Shown: one piece after another, positions 32,819-43,164 of the stretch
Numbering within the stretch: position 1 is the first letter of the stretch
Layout of the letters: every line of letters starts with the position of its first letter
DNA from: Exophiala sp. HKRS030
Taxonomy: Eukaryota > Ascomycota > Eurotiomycetes > Chaetothyriales > Herpotrichiellaceae
Direction: 5' to 3'
DNA: 64,000 nt
NCBI GenBank assembly: GCA_023897205.1
Contig: JAHWDD010000009.1
Coordinates: 1,798,001-1,862,000, forward strand
Notes under the pieces: model-generated
Seen by the model: the letters and a program-made list of their open reading frames with translations, nothing else
Told to the model about the DNA's origin: nothing
The model's database searches: none
Position numbers and translations under genes: made by a program

Positions 32819-34201
32819 ACCACGTTGGAGAGTTGCAACCTGGCCCTTCCATCGTCGAGAACGACAGGGTTTAGGTCTACGTTTATTACAGGGCATCCCT
32901 GTACCGGCTATTTATGCAGACACGATCGACGAAAATTCTCAGCTGTGCAGTTGCTTATCAGTGGTTCGGAGTTGATGGCGTTTAGGGGCGGAGTTGGGGA
33001 CTATGGTTGGTCTCACTCGACTACTAGCTACAAAGTGATAATATGCTGACAAGAAATTTGAATTCAAAGAACTTTTATCTGTTCAATCCAGGTATGGCCC
33101 AACATGCCGCAAAGTGGCAAGCTCACTTATTGTTTTTGTGCACATTTGATGACAATCGCCCTGTGACTCTCGAACCCTGTTTATCATTTCCGAAGGACGT
33201 TCTGGAACGACCACCGAAAACACTGGGGGCCACGACAGTTGCGGCTGGATTAGTAGCGGTCGTGAACTGTCAAGTGCAACATGCAGCTTGACACATACGG
33301 TTCTGCTTTGCCATGAAGCTCTTGCCAGGTTCGTCCCGCCGTATGCCTAGACGTGAGTGCTCGTGTCGTGTCCAATTCGCTCATTTAGAGTGCCAAAGTA
33401 GCGTGGATTATGCTGAACTAAATCGTATCAATCATTAGATTGATGACCCTGTATACATGCGTCTCTCTGTCTTCAGGATTCTAGGATGATAGTGTGATCT
33501 AAACCTTTGTTACTGCCAGTGTCATGTACCGAGTACGGAGTACTTGGGTCGACAAGTCTTCCAACTTACAATAATCCCACCTTCGCATAGTCCATACTCG
33601 CTTCTCTGAAGTAGTCCCCCCTTTTTGAAGGGTGGAGAAATTCGAAGCGAAGTGACACTGGCCATTCGGAGACGAAGAAGCCAAAAGCGAAACGAACGAG
33701 ACCCAGAAATTGTTACTTCGTACCAGAACCGCATGACTTGATCGACTGCAACCACAAACTGCAAACTAATCCGGCCACGTAGACCGCTTTTTTGTTTTTT
33801 CTGCTTGCTCCACAGGTTCATGCACCCTGTCGCAGTTCTTTTCCCTGGATGATGGGGTTTCTGAACATCTACGCTGTTCCAGCGCCATGAACATCCTGTC
33901 TGCGTTCAGAGAGCGATTCGCTTGGAACCAAACGCCCCGCGATCGCCTGCCACTACGCATCGAGGTCGACCAGAATAAGATACTAGGTGGCTAGACTTCT
34001 GCGCCGATTTGGAGACCGAGGCCGTCCGGAGGGAAGGCAAGGGAGCGCTAGGTAGATACACTAGGTCCTCGTGGGACGGGACTGGGATATTTCAACTTCA
34101 GCTGTTCATCCGCGTCGCAGTCGTTACGTAGAGGTCGAGTCACGCGAGAAGACACCCGCACCGGGGAGGCGACCAGTCCACCACCTTAGATACTGCGCGC
34201 C
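32819..34201. other. intergenic region between DIB1 and GPI12
   Basis: It holds DIB1 3' sequence and the GPI12 upstream region. An exact TACGGAGTAC lies at 33534. Short frames on both strands have no domain. No supported gene. Confidence 0.45.
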
Positions 34202-35296
34202 ATGGAGGGAACAACCATTCTCAGCCTCTCCCTGCTTCCAGTCCTCTTCTTCGCCCTTTGGCACATCACGGCCGCCAGCGTCCCCCCGATCCCACAGTCG
34301 ATGCGCAATAAGCGGATCATCCTCCTGATAGCCCACCCTGACGATGAATCCATGTTCTTCAACCCGACGCTCCAAGCTCTCACGCACCCCTCACTACAAA
34401 ACCATCTGAAGATCCTCTGCATGTCCACCGGCAACGCCGATGGGATTGGCGAGACAAGGCGCCTCGAGCTCGAAAAGGCCGCGGTGCAACTCGGCCTCCG
34501 ACGCAGAGAGGATGTCTACGTCCTAGACGACGAACGCTTCAAGGACGGCATGGACCAGGTCTGGCAACCCGAGGACATAGTGCGCGTTCTCGCGAGTGCC
34601 TTTGCGCCTCATCTGAACAACAGCAAGTCACAAGCGGCGGCGCCATCTACGTCGTCCACCCCTTCAAAGGAGAAGGAAAAGGACAAGGATAAAAGAAAGT
34701 CCAAGTCTTCATCCAAAACCAACCCAAAGTCAACCTCTGTGTCTACGTCGACGTCCGTGTCCCCGGGGCCTGCAGCAGCATCAAACGTACCAGCAGGACC
34801 CCTCGCCAGCATTGACGTCCTCGTCACGTTCGACGAGCGCGGCATATCAAGCCACCCGAACCACATCGCCCTCTTCCACGGCGCGACCCTCTTCTTGCAA
34901 CGGATCATGCACGGCCACAGCGGTTACGCATGCCCGGTCTCTTTGTACACTTTACCGACCGTCAACATCGCTCGCAAGTACAGCTTCATCCTCGACGCGA
35001 TCCCCACGATGCTGGGCGGCATCTACAACGCAATTTTTTCCAACATCTCCGGCATAGTCTCCCGGTCGACCTCGGGACGCGGAGGGGCTTCGTGGACAGC
35101 AGGGGGTGCCGCCGCAAATAAAAGCAACCCGGATCGGTTGGTTTTTATAAACGATATCCCTCGCTATTGGCGGGCCCGTGCCGCCATGACCGAAGGCCAC
35201 GCGAGTCAGATGGTGTGGTTTCGCTGGGGATGGATCGGCTTAGGGCGCTACATGGTGGTGAATGACTTGAAGGCCCAAAAGGTTGTAGGAACGTGA
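34202..35296 (+). CDS. GPI12: GlcNAc-PI de-N-acetylase (PIG-L/Gpi12)
   Basis: This single-exon gene encodes 364 residues. The enzyme removes the acetyl group from GlcNAc-phosphatidylinositol, the second step of GPI-anchor synthesis, on the cytosolic face of the endoplasmic reticulum. An N-terminal membrane segment (about 5-25) is followed by the metal-binding motif AHPDDE (44-49), with its context IILLIAHPDDESMFF. The STGNADGIGETRRLEL motif and a downstream DERGISSHPNH motif supply further active-site residues. Between them lies an extra Ser/Lys/Thr-rich stretch of about 60 residues (around 140-200), absent from short homologues such as the yeast enzyme and probably a surface loop. The spacing of the catalytic motifs is otherwise normal. 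Confidence 0.94.
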   Translation: MEGTTILSLSLLPVLFFALWHITAASVPPIPQSMRNKRIILLIAHPDDESMFFNPTLQALTHPSLQNHLKILCMSTGNADGIGETRRLELEKAAVQLGLRRREDVYVLDDERFKDGMDQVWQPEDIVRVLASAFAPHLNNSKSQAAAPSTSSTPSKEKEKDKDKRKSKSSSKTNPKSTSVSTSTSVSPGPAAASNVPAGPLASIDVLVTFDERGISSHPNHIALFHGATLFLQRIMHGHSGYACPVSLYTLPTVNIARKYSFILDAIPTMLGGIYNAIFSNISGIVSRSTSGRGGASWTAGGAAANKSNPDRLVFINDIPRYWRARAAMTEGHASQMVWFRWGWIGLGRYMVVNDLKAQKVVGT

Positions 35297-35746
35297 CGAA
35301 CAACACAGCAAAAAAGTGCAATGTGGTTGGTGGGAAAGGGTCGGTCTGTGGGAGCGAAATGGCAATGCTGCTTATGATGACTGGATGATGACCGCTGCGA
35401 AGAGGGCTGACTAGCCTTGAAGGAAAACGGAGATTGATTGACATTCACCAATGCCAGATTGCCTCTCCGTTGTCTTTTTTTTGGGCAAGCACAGGAGTAC
35501 AGAGGAGCCGCGTCCTTGCTGTTTTTGAATTGCATGGTCATTGATCGGACTTATGCAGCAGCTTACCGTCGAAAGAAATTTGCAGTCGCAGAATGGATGG
35601 CCTCTTTTTATTTGAAACTATAGTACGGAGTACAGAGGCCTCGGAATACATATCATACAAATGTGCTACACTTGAGATACACACAAGATTTCTTTTTCAA
35701 GGTCAGACTAGGCTTCTTCCTCGCTCAAGTTACTATCAGAGGCCTC
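35297..35746. other. intergenic region between convergent GPI12 and AEP2-like genes
   Basis: This is 3' flanking DNA of two convergent genes with an exact TACGGAGTAC at 35624. No gene is seen. Confidence 0.45.
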
Positions 35747-37972
35747 CTATACCTTTGCCTCTGTCCCTGACGACGATCGCCATGGTGACCATTCGTCAAC
35801 ACGCCAGTCGGGGCCAGGATTGTTCAAGGTGCCCCAGGACGGGTTGTTTAAGCGTTCACCACGTGATTCTCTCTCTTCTTCAAGGACCCAATCTGTATAC
35901 TTCTCATCACCATAGTCCGCAACTCTTGCTTTCCTTGTTGTCTCTTTATCGGTATCGGACTTGGCTCTGCTGTTGAGAGAACGTTGTGCATGGTCAACCG
36001 CACGCCGCAAGCGAGCAGGGCTGTATGTGTCCAATGCTGCACGCATCCGACCGACCGGGGTGGTTTGGGTCGAATTGGCCGATACAAGAGCATCATGTCG
36101 ATGCTGCTGGCCACTTATCATGACATGGCCTGTTGGTGTATAGTAGGGGATGATGTTTGGTAGAAAATCCGACCACTCTCGGACAAGGTCAGGCACTAAT
36201 TGGAGTGGCCATGTGACCTTCCTGAAGTCGGCGATGTGCGAGGTGAAGTTCCAATGTTTCTGTTTGAGCATGATTCGAACAGCAACTGCTATTAGTTGGA
36301 TGTGGCAGTCCATCTTCAACGAGGCGAATAAAAATTCTCGTTTTAGTTTTAGGAATTCCGCCGATGGCACACCATCTGCAAAAATCTGCTCGTGATTTTT
36401 GGTCAATTGCTCACGCATCTGGTCATATAATTGTGAGACAATTGTACGATCTTCCTCAAGCAGTCTCTTGCAAATGCGAAGCTCTTGCAGAGAAAGGTCA
36501 AGATGCTTGCCTCGCATAGAGCATTTGAGCTTGATCATTTGGTCAACAATGGTGACTGGAACATTGTACGGTTCATCATGGTAGGCATCCCAGAGTGCTT
36601 GGACTCCATCTTGCGAGACCCGGCCAAGAGTGTGGCCATCTCGCTTTCTTCTGCCTCCCAATTGCACAGCCAGGACAGTGGTCCACTCAAGCAATTGGGT
36701 CCAAACAGAGTCTGGTATGGGCATGTTATAGTTTCGGGAAATATAATCGATTAATCGGCTCGCCACATTAACTTGGTTGTTGGAAGAGAATGTATGGACC
36801 ACTGCATGAAGCAAGCGCTCCGTAGGGCGTAGTGGAGAATCCGCTTCGTAAAATGTTGGACTTTCGACTTCTTCTTCGTCGTATCTCCCCAAAGCTTCCA
36901 GATCGATATTCCAAACCGACTTTAGCACACTCATCACGCTGGATATGTCACCCTCACGACCCATGGCAATTATCAAATTGCAAAAAGTGGCTTCGTCGCC
37001 CTTTAGGCCTTGTCTGACGAGCTCATTGAAAGTCCTCAGCACTTCTAAACGTAGGGACTGATCATCGTTCCGATTCATTGGTGAAGCCACTGAGTGGCCT
37101 TGGAAGCCTTTGGGTCTGGATGGTCGGGCCCGGAGATCGGTATGGTTGGGGACAACTCTGAGATGGAACCTCTCATGCCGACCATAGGCCAGATTCCAGT
37201 TCAGGGCCTCCATGAAATAGTTATAGCAGGCAACATCGGGCGTGATATCATTGTCTGGCATGACTTTCCGAAGAATGTTCCTTGCCATGGTACCATTCCC
37301 CCCAAGGGCTGCACAACGTAGCAAATGCCGATAGACATCGAGAGAAAGTTTGTGGCCCCGGTCTTTTCGCATTGTCACTAGGGTGTCCAACAGATGATAA
37401 AAAGTGCTGATGCGCTCTTCGTAAGATCTAACACGGCGGAATCGAGGTCCGACTTCCAGCGTAGGTTTAATGTATCGGTGAATATCTCTGAACGGCACGA
37501 TAAAGTAGTCTGGATCTAGAGCGCATATGGCTTTGGTGAATGTCGCATCGTCCGCGTTCAGAACGAACCCCTCGCCGATCGAGGGTGTGACCAGGCCCAG
37601 CAATATTCTTTCAGGGTTATTTTCTTCCAGTAGCTCCTCCATAGACACCTCGTGTCTTACGGAGGACTGTGTAGAGGACCCAACATCAGGGACCGAGGCG
37701 CTAGCTGTCGCATGCCCGGCTGTACCTGCATTCGCATCATTGTAGTCCTCCTGGCTTGTTATGCTGTCCAGTGGGAAGAATGAGGTTCCAAGTACAGCGC
37801 TAGATTGGTATCGGCGATGGACAGGGGAAAGGTGAGGATGCCATTTCGGCTGATGGTGGACAGGTTGTCGAAGCTGCCGCCGGAAAATGTGGAGGCTCAA
37901 ATGAGGAATTCGACTTGCTGACGGCTGTAGAGCACCATTGAGGAGCCTCGGAAGAGGAACCGGTGCCTGCAT
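35747..37972 (-). CDS. mitochondrial helical-repeat protein, AEP2/ATP13-like
   Basis: This single-exon gene encodes 741 residues. The N-terminus is rich in Arg, His and Pro and ends in HRRYQSSA, a likely mitochondrial presequence. The body is helical with PPR-like units (SLDVYRHLLRCAALGGNGTMARNILRKV, TPDVACYNYFMEAL, GDEATFCNLIIAMGREGDISSVMSVLKSVW). The layout resembles fungal proteins assigned to the mitochondrial ATPase-expression family (AEP2/ATP13), which help ATP synthase subunit 9 mRNA expression in yeast. That assignment rests on overall resemblance; another mitochondrial RNA-binding PPR protein is a real alternative. The C-terminal 80 residues are charged and Trp-rich. I chose the ATG at 37972 because it begins the presequence-like stretch. 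Confidence 0.7.
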   Translation of the reverse strand: MQAPVPLPRLLNGALQPSASRIPHLSLHIFRRQLRQPVHHQPKWHPHLSPVHRRYQSSAVLGTSFFPLDSITSQEDYNDANAGTAGHATASASVPDVGSSTQSSVRHEVSMEELLEENNPERILLGLVTPSIGEGFVLNADDATFTKAICALDPDYFIVPFRDIHRYIKPTLEVGPRFRRVRSYEERISTFYHLLDTLVTMRKDRGHKLSLDVYRHLLRCAALGGNGTMARNILRKVMPDNDITPDVACYNYFMEALNWNLAYGRHERFHLRVVPNHTDLRARPSRPKGFQGHSVASPMNRNDDQSLRLEVLRTFNELVRQGLKGDEATFCNLIIAMGREGDISSVMSVLKSVWNIDLEALGRYDEEEVESPTFYEADSPLRPTERLLHAVVHTFSSNNQVNVASRLIDYISRNYNMPIPDSVWTQLLEWTTVLAVQLGGRRKRDGHTLGRVSQDGVQALWDAYHDEPYNVPVTIVDQMIKLKCSMRGKHLDLSLQELRICKRLLEEDRTIVSQLYDQMREQLTKNHEQIFADGVPSAEFLKLKREFLFASLKMDCHIQLIAVAVRIMLKQKHWNFTSHIADFRKVTWPLQLVPDLVREWSDFLPNIIPYYTPTGHVMISGQQHRHDALVSANSTQTTPVGRMRAALDTYSPARLRRAVDHAQRSLNSRAKSDTDKETTRKARVADYGDEKYTDWVLEEERESRGERLNNPSWGTLNNPGPDWRVDEWSPWRSSSGTEAKV

Positions 37973-38637
37973 AAATGCACCTAAACGCCGACTGCCCAGT
38001 CAAAGAAGGAAGCAAGCAAGCAAGCCAAGAAGAAAGTACGCAGAGAAGAAAAGTGAAGTCTGCGAAATGTTGGCGCAGGAAAAAGCAGTGACCTACTCCG
38101 ATTAAGGTCTCTGGAAAGAGCAGCCTCGAAATTGCTGCCAAGGTACGGAGTACTACTGCTCGAGCCTCCCACCCCGATAGGGAATGCAAGTGATGCCGCC
38201 CTTGCTTAGTCCCGACTGAGTTCTTTTTTTTTCTCCCCAGAGCCACGATGCAGGAACTTCCGAGCACCACAAAATTCATTGTTAGGCAACCAATGTTCGA
38301 TTAAGAACCTGTCAATGACCTACATGACACCTTGTTACAGAAGATTGGTGATTTTTTCGTGATCACGCAGCTGTAGAAAGTGCCTTTTCTTCTCGCGACA
38401 ATGCAATAGCAAAATGTATTAGCCACGTCAAGGTAGAGAGTGGTCACATTCCTACACATTCTACCTGGTAATAGCCTGATTGAGTACAGCTCAATACAGG
38501 TCAGACTATATTCGAAAGTCTGGTTAGGTTGTGCTGACTAGTCCCCCGCGAAGATAAGAGCTAACTCTGGCAAAATGTCCTGCGGTCCTGAGGAGCGGGC
38601 GAATGCGCCGCTTCAGATCTAGAGCTCGATCCATAGC
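37973..38637. other. intergenic region, promoter side of the AEP2-like gene
   Basis: It contains an exact TACGGAGTAC at 38144. It marks the border between the housekeeping block and the accessory island to the right. No gene is supported; the minus frame running 37800-38279 mostly overlaps the AEP2-like start in another frame. Confidence 0.4.
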
Positions 38638-40152
38638 TCATGGACGTCGTTCATCGTCGAACGCCTTCAGAAGCACGCTTACATCAAGGCCTAGGGATTC
38701 GTCAGACGAATCAAAGTACCCAGGAAGTACGATGAGCAGGTTGTCAAACCACCGTTGGGCCTGTTTTCGGATCCAATCTGGGGGGAGCGCATCACACAGC
38801 GCTGCGTACAGCGCTTGTCTGAATCGTCCATGATTCCCCTCCTCAGGGTAGCCGTACAACACGTGGAATGCGTTGGCAACAGCAAACAGGTCATCGTCTG
38901 CTCGGGCACACTGGTCTTGACGTGCGCATTCCTGCAGCTCCTTTAGGGCATCCAACGCTTGCTCTCGAGATATGCGAAGGTCACTCAAAAGGCACGCCGC
39001 TATCACGCTCCTCGATCCCACCAGTTGATCGAAAGCTGTGCTGTTCCACTTCCATGGCTTGGGCAGCGGGCCTGGTTCTGGTGCAAAGAGCTCACCCGGA
39101 TGCACGCACGAACGAGTTCGAAACACCTGGACAAACAACTGGCTCATCTTCAGCTCGTAGTTTGGTTGCAGAGGCTGCAGCGACCCCTTTTTTTGCACCA
39201 GCTCCAGCAAAGCATAGACACGATCGTGCGGAAGACTCTGCGATGTATTTGCAAATATATTGATGGAGTCAATGAGCCCGAGGCCCAAGTCATTTGCTGC
39301 ATGGGAACGGCGACACCCTCGGATAAACATCAACCGGTCAAACCTGGGGTTTGCAGTCAACATTTCGATCTGATCTTCGTAATACGGGTCGGGACGCGGA
39401 AGTTCAATATCGCGTACACATTCGGGGTCATAATCGACAATTTTATCGATAAGGTTCATCAAAACCTCCCAGGTTATGGTGTGTGGTCCGCACCGGAAAG
39501 TAATATGCTTGGAGAAGATAAGCTCCTGGACGATCCAGGTTCGTCCGAAGTATGGGCGCTGCAACAATTTTGAGATAATTTCAGCACGCCTGCGGTAGTC
39601 AGCCGTCATCCATGCATCTGTGTAAGTCGTGGGGTAGCGTTTCGTTCTTCGTAACTCGGGGTGGACTATTGCCTCGGTAGCTCTTCGAAAGACGCTCTTC
39701 TTTCGGGGGCCATGATTCTCGTTGACAGCCGTTAGTTTGGAAAGATCTAAGCCGTTGGGGCTCTGGTGGCCGACCCAGGCCAACACGTCTTTTGCCTGTT
39801 GGAATATCTTGCCAATCATCCCAATATGATTGGATTTTTCCACAGGATCAACCTGAGATATCGAGAGGGCATCTATCCAGACATTTATGTCGTGGTCATC
39901 GTCACGGATGATCTTCAAGACTTCGTACAGATTTTCCGAGATCCGATGCTGTTGCCCATTCGCCTGTATTTCGGCCTGGGACCAAGCATTACCCCACGTA
40001 TACGACAAGGCAACGTATTCGTGTTCGAGTCTCAAGTCTTTTTCGTGCAGGAAAACTTCAATTGGTTCGTGATTACGGCCATGGTATACTGTGACCACGC
40101 GAAAGCTCCATTGGTTGGACAAAGGCTGCCATATATTACTGCTTTGCTCCAT
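38638..40152 (-). CDS. heterokaryon incompatibility (HET) domain protein
   Basis: This single-exon gene encodes 504 residues. The HET domain (about 46-190) shows its three signatures in order: EYVALSYTWGNAW, INVWIDALSISQVDPVEKSNHIGMIGKIFQQAKDVLAWVG, and a later RPYFGRTWIVQELIFSKHITFRCG. HET proteins trigger programmed cell death when incompatible hyphae fuse, and many other paralogues have unknown triggers. The C-terminal 250 residues have no repeat (WD40, ankyrin or TPR) that I can see, so the sensing partner is unknown. The gene sits at the left edge of an accessory island with an FAD monooxygenase, a hydrolase and a regulator. HET genes are usually fast-evolving and often absent from close relatives. 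Confidence 0.93.
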   Translation of the reverse strand: MEQSSNIWQPLSNQWSFRVVTVYHGRNHEPIEVFLHEKDLRLEHEYVALSYTWGNAWSQAEIQANGQQHRISENLYEVLKIIRDDDHDINVWIDALSISQVDPVEKSNHIGMIGKIFQQAKDVLAWVGHQSPNGLDLSKLTAVNENHGPRKKSVFRRATEAIVHPELRRTKRYPTTYTDAWMTADYRRRAEIISKLLQRPYFGRTWIVQELIFSKHITFRCGPHTITWEVLMNLIDKIVDYDPECVRDIELPRPDPYYEDQIEMLTANPRFDRLMFIRGCRRSHAANDLGLGLIDSINIFANTSQSLPHDRVYALLELVQKKGSLQPLQPNYELKMSQLFVQVFRTRSCVHPGELFAPEPGPLPKPWKWNSTAFDQLVGSRSVIAACLLSDLRISREQALDALKELQECARQDQCARADDDLFAVANAFHVLYGYPEEGNHGRFRQALYAALCDALPPDWIRKQAQRWFDNLLIVLPGYFDSSDESLGLDVSVLLKAFDDERRP

Positions 40153-41146
40153 GTTTTGGTTCGCTCAATGAAGCCGAATGGCAAGAATTTTGAAGTAGAC
40201 TCTTTGGTAGCCCTTTCGATACGCTGAGGTTGCAACGGGTTTTTGGGCCCAAGTGGAAAAGCGACGCCTTATATGCCTGTTCAATTCGCAGGCTGGCGAA
40301 CCCTTCCCAAGACAGCAGGATGCATGATCCTAGTATGTCCTCATGGGTGGGTGACAGGGATGCCGGCCAATCTTGCCAGACTCACCAGGTCAACTTGCAC
40401 CATCAGCCTGAGAGCTGGTAGCCCGTACAGTAGTCTGCAGTCTAAATGCCGAATCGTCTTGACGCTACTCAGGAGTGCACTAGTGTGTAGTAGTGCTTTT
40501 GCCCGACTCAAGTGCGCTGGAATCTTATACCAATGGCTGATTCACCAAGCGTTCTGGGGTCGATGCTTGGACCTCCCTATTTGCAACGACTCCTAACGAA
40601 GAAGAGCGCTGACTCCCCATGCCATGAAAACCCGCTCAAGGCCGAGTGGTCATGCCTGAAGCCACGAAAGGACAATCACGCCGACCTTTGAGTACAATAC
40701 AAGATTCGGCACCGGCATTTGGTTCATTGATGGAGGAGTACTCTGGGCACGCTTTGGATCTTCGCTTTCTGGTATGACAGATACAAGCAGGCCTTGTTGG
40801 ACGGCGGTAAGAAACGGACACTGCTCAGAGGGATTTGTAAAGGTGGGATTGTTCTTCACAACGTTGTCTTCTGCCAAGCAATCGAACGCAATGCACAATT
40901 CTCCTGTTTGTTCCTCGTTTGATTGCGGCAATGGAAGCTCGTCGACCGCTGCTTGTGCTGCCAAGTGATAAAGCTCGAGAGCTTATTGATTAAAGAGTTT
41001 CTTGCTGCCATATGACGCAAGCCACAATGTCGAGAAAGCTTTAATTCATCTTCACGTATCAAGACTCGTTGGAATTTATGATGTAGAGAAATCTAAATCT
41101 CCATGTCCCCCGGTCTACCATTCACGGAACACCATATTCTACCAGA
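40153..41146. other. intergenic region between HET gene and FAD monooxygenase
   Basis: About 1 kb covers the HET promoter and the 3' side of the monooxygenase. Short overlapping frames on both strands (for example 40243-40596 plus, 40650-40964 minus) have no recognisable domain. Confidence 0.4.
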
Positions 41147-42712
41147 TCACAACCTTGACTGAAGCCGAGATGGCTCTCCGCGGGACTTTTCTCCCGCCGC
41201 AAACCAATCCATGTATTTGCGTTGCATCGTCTCAGTTACTCCCGTGTCCGGGTGAGCGACCTCCTTTCCATTGTTGAGGTACTTTCTCAGGGCAGTCTCG
41301 GCGTGACCCTCGGCATCATAGCCATATACTTCAAGGACTGTCTGTGGATCGCCGTAGAGGTTACTGCTGCGGACATAGTATTTCCCGTCGAGCTCTGGCG
41401 CCATGGCAGCATCTCGAGCTTGTTGCTCAGGCCCGTTCGGCAACTGCCAGATGGCACCGTTTAAGAACGAGACTTGTTGCTTCTGGTAAGCCTTTGGTTG
41501 TCGCTCTTCCTCATAAATTTTGACAGCTCGATCGATTCCGAGCTTGCCCGCGACAACTTTGGCGATACACCTTGCCAGGAAAGCTCCGTCTTCCATAGAG
41601 GTAGCCGCACCTTGGGCCATGTGGTTCACCATGGAATGTGCTGCATCTCCCATGAGAACGACATTTTTTCGAGGAGAAGACCATGAGCGCATGGGTCCCG
41701 TGACCAGAAGGGGCCATCGCGACTAAGAATAGGTCAGTACGGGGGCTTGTTTCTCAGAACTTGAAATGGACCTCACTGTCTTGTCGATCATATCAACAAT
41801 GCGCTTTATCCGAGGGTCAAAGTCCTTGTATTCGTTCCAGAGCTCCTCAATTGGGACGTCATTCTGGGTGGCACGCAATTTTTCCGGGCGATGATGTGAC
41901 AACACAAGGTTGAAGAGCTTAGCATCACTGATTGGATAAGTGATGATATAGGCATTCTCAGCCATCCATACTTCCATCGTCTTCTTTTGAATCAATTCTC
42001 TGGCGACTGGGTCTTCTCGAATTCTGTCGTAAGGCACGATGGCTCGATATGCGCAATTTGTGGTCGGGGGCTCCGGGTGAGTATTTGGAAACAAGATCTG
42101 TCTTGTGATGCTGTTGACACCATCTGCACCAACAAGAAGGTTGAAAGTGAACGTCTGATGCTTATGTGTTTCCACCGTCACTGTGTCTGACTTCTGGTAT
42201 TCGATGCTCGTAACTTGAGCGTCGATCACAATCTCGGCTCCGACGCTACGCGCAACCGTTGCCAAACCATCGTGAAGGTGGGCACGGTGTACGAGCCACC
42301 ATGGACGACCGAGGGTATGTTCCAAAGTTGGGATCTTGGTATGGCCAACAAGTGTTCCATCTTTTCGGCGCATGTTCAATTCCTCAAACTGCACCAGGTT
42401 GTTTCCAATCACGGTGTCAACCCCCCATCGCTGCAAGAGCACCGATACGTTAGGTGTCATTTGGATTCCGGCACCGATCTACGAGCATGCTTAGTCGGAG
42501 TTCTGAGTTGAGTGATACATGGAAGGAGATATACCTCGCCCAATTCCTTTGCCGCTTCCAGAACAGTAACCTTGGCTCCAGCCCGTCGCAACGCAATGGC
42601 TGCCGCAAGGCCACCAATTCCTGCCCCTACGATACCAACATGAATATCTCGGTGCTGAGCCTGCTCCCATTAGAACTTGTCCTCGAGCTCAAATGCAGTG
42701 GCGACTTACCAT
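41147..42712 (-). CDS. FAD-dependent monooxygenase (salicylate hydroxylase-like)
   Basis: This gene encodes a 468-residue flavoprotein aromatic hydroxylase. The model is complement(join(41147..41722, 41777..42478, 42535..42660, 42710..42712)); all joins keep frame, with introns of 54, 56 and 49 nt. The first exon would be the ATG alone. The FAD-binding GAGIGG motif is at residues 13-18 (HVGIVGAGIGGLAAAIALRRAG). The FLVGADG-type motif appears as NLLVGADGVNSITR, and the second FAD motif as NVVLMGDAAHSMVNHMAQGAATSMEDGAFLA. This pattern is typical of salicylate or 6-hydroxynicotinate hydroxylases. The true substrate is not visible. It is divergently transcribed from an alpha/beta hydrolase with a CGG-rich shared promoter, and a Zn2Cys6 regulator lies next, which suggests one inducible pathway. 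Confidence 0.9.
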
Positions 42713-43164
42713 TGTAGAGCGCTTGCGGTCAGAAAAAGGGGAGGATTGCAAAATTGAGGACTCGCCTACAAACTTGACGTGTTTGCAATGAAGTATTCTG
42801 ATCTACTCTGGTGGCCAATTTCAATTTTCTCATTCTGCTCTCTGGCAAGCAGCCTTGTCTATGGCTTAATATACCATCTTCTAAGCATATAACCAGCATA
42901 AGTAGGTACTTCGGTCCACGGTCGGTTATCGGGGAGATAGGAAAAAGATATGCGCCTTTGCCTCCACAGCACTCTCCATCTGACTACGGCAAGTGTCCGG
43001 GATCCTCATTTTTCGGGTTGAGGCTACGTACTTATTACGAGCCTTTACTTCACATAGAGTTGGTGGCAAGAATCCTCTGTGCAATATACTCCATAGGCCA
43101 CAACTCGCGGCATCATTTGTGAAGCCTTGAGACCTACTACAATCAGAGGGACTACGACCTCACC
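42713..43164. promoter_or_regulatory. divergent promoter of monooxygenase and hydrolase
   Basis: 452 bp lie between the two start codons. Four direct CGG triplets occur near the middle (separate entry). The spacing is that of a bidirectional promoter serving two enzymes of one pathway. Confidence 0.5.
42912..42932 (+). promoter_or_regulatory. candidate Zn2Cys6 binding array (four CGG triplets)
   Basis: CGG triplets start at 42912, 42919, 42923 and 42930, giving CGG-N4-CGG-N-CGG-N4-CGG. CGG is the half-site read by Zn(II)2Cys6 proteins, and direct repeats are a known arrangement. The array lies 200 bp from the monooxygenase start and 232 bp from the hydrolase start. Binding is inferred. Confidence 0.45.

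Noticed and set aside
37800..38279. Minus-strand 159-codon frame
   Set aside because: It overlaps the start of the AEP2-like gene in another frame and has no domain.
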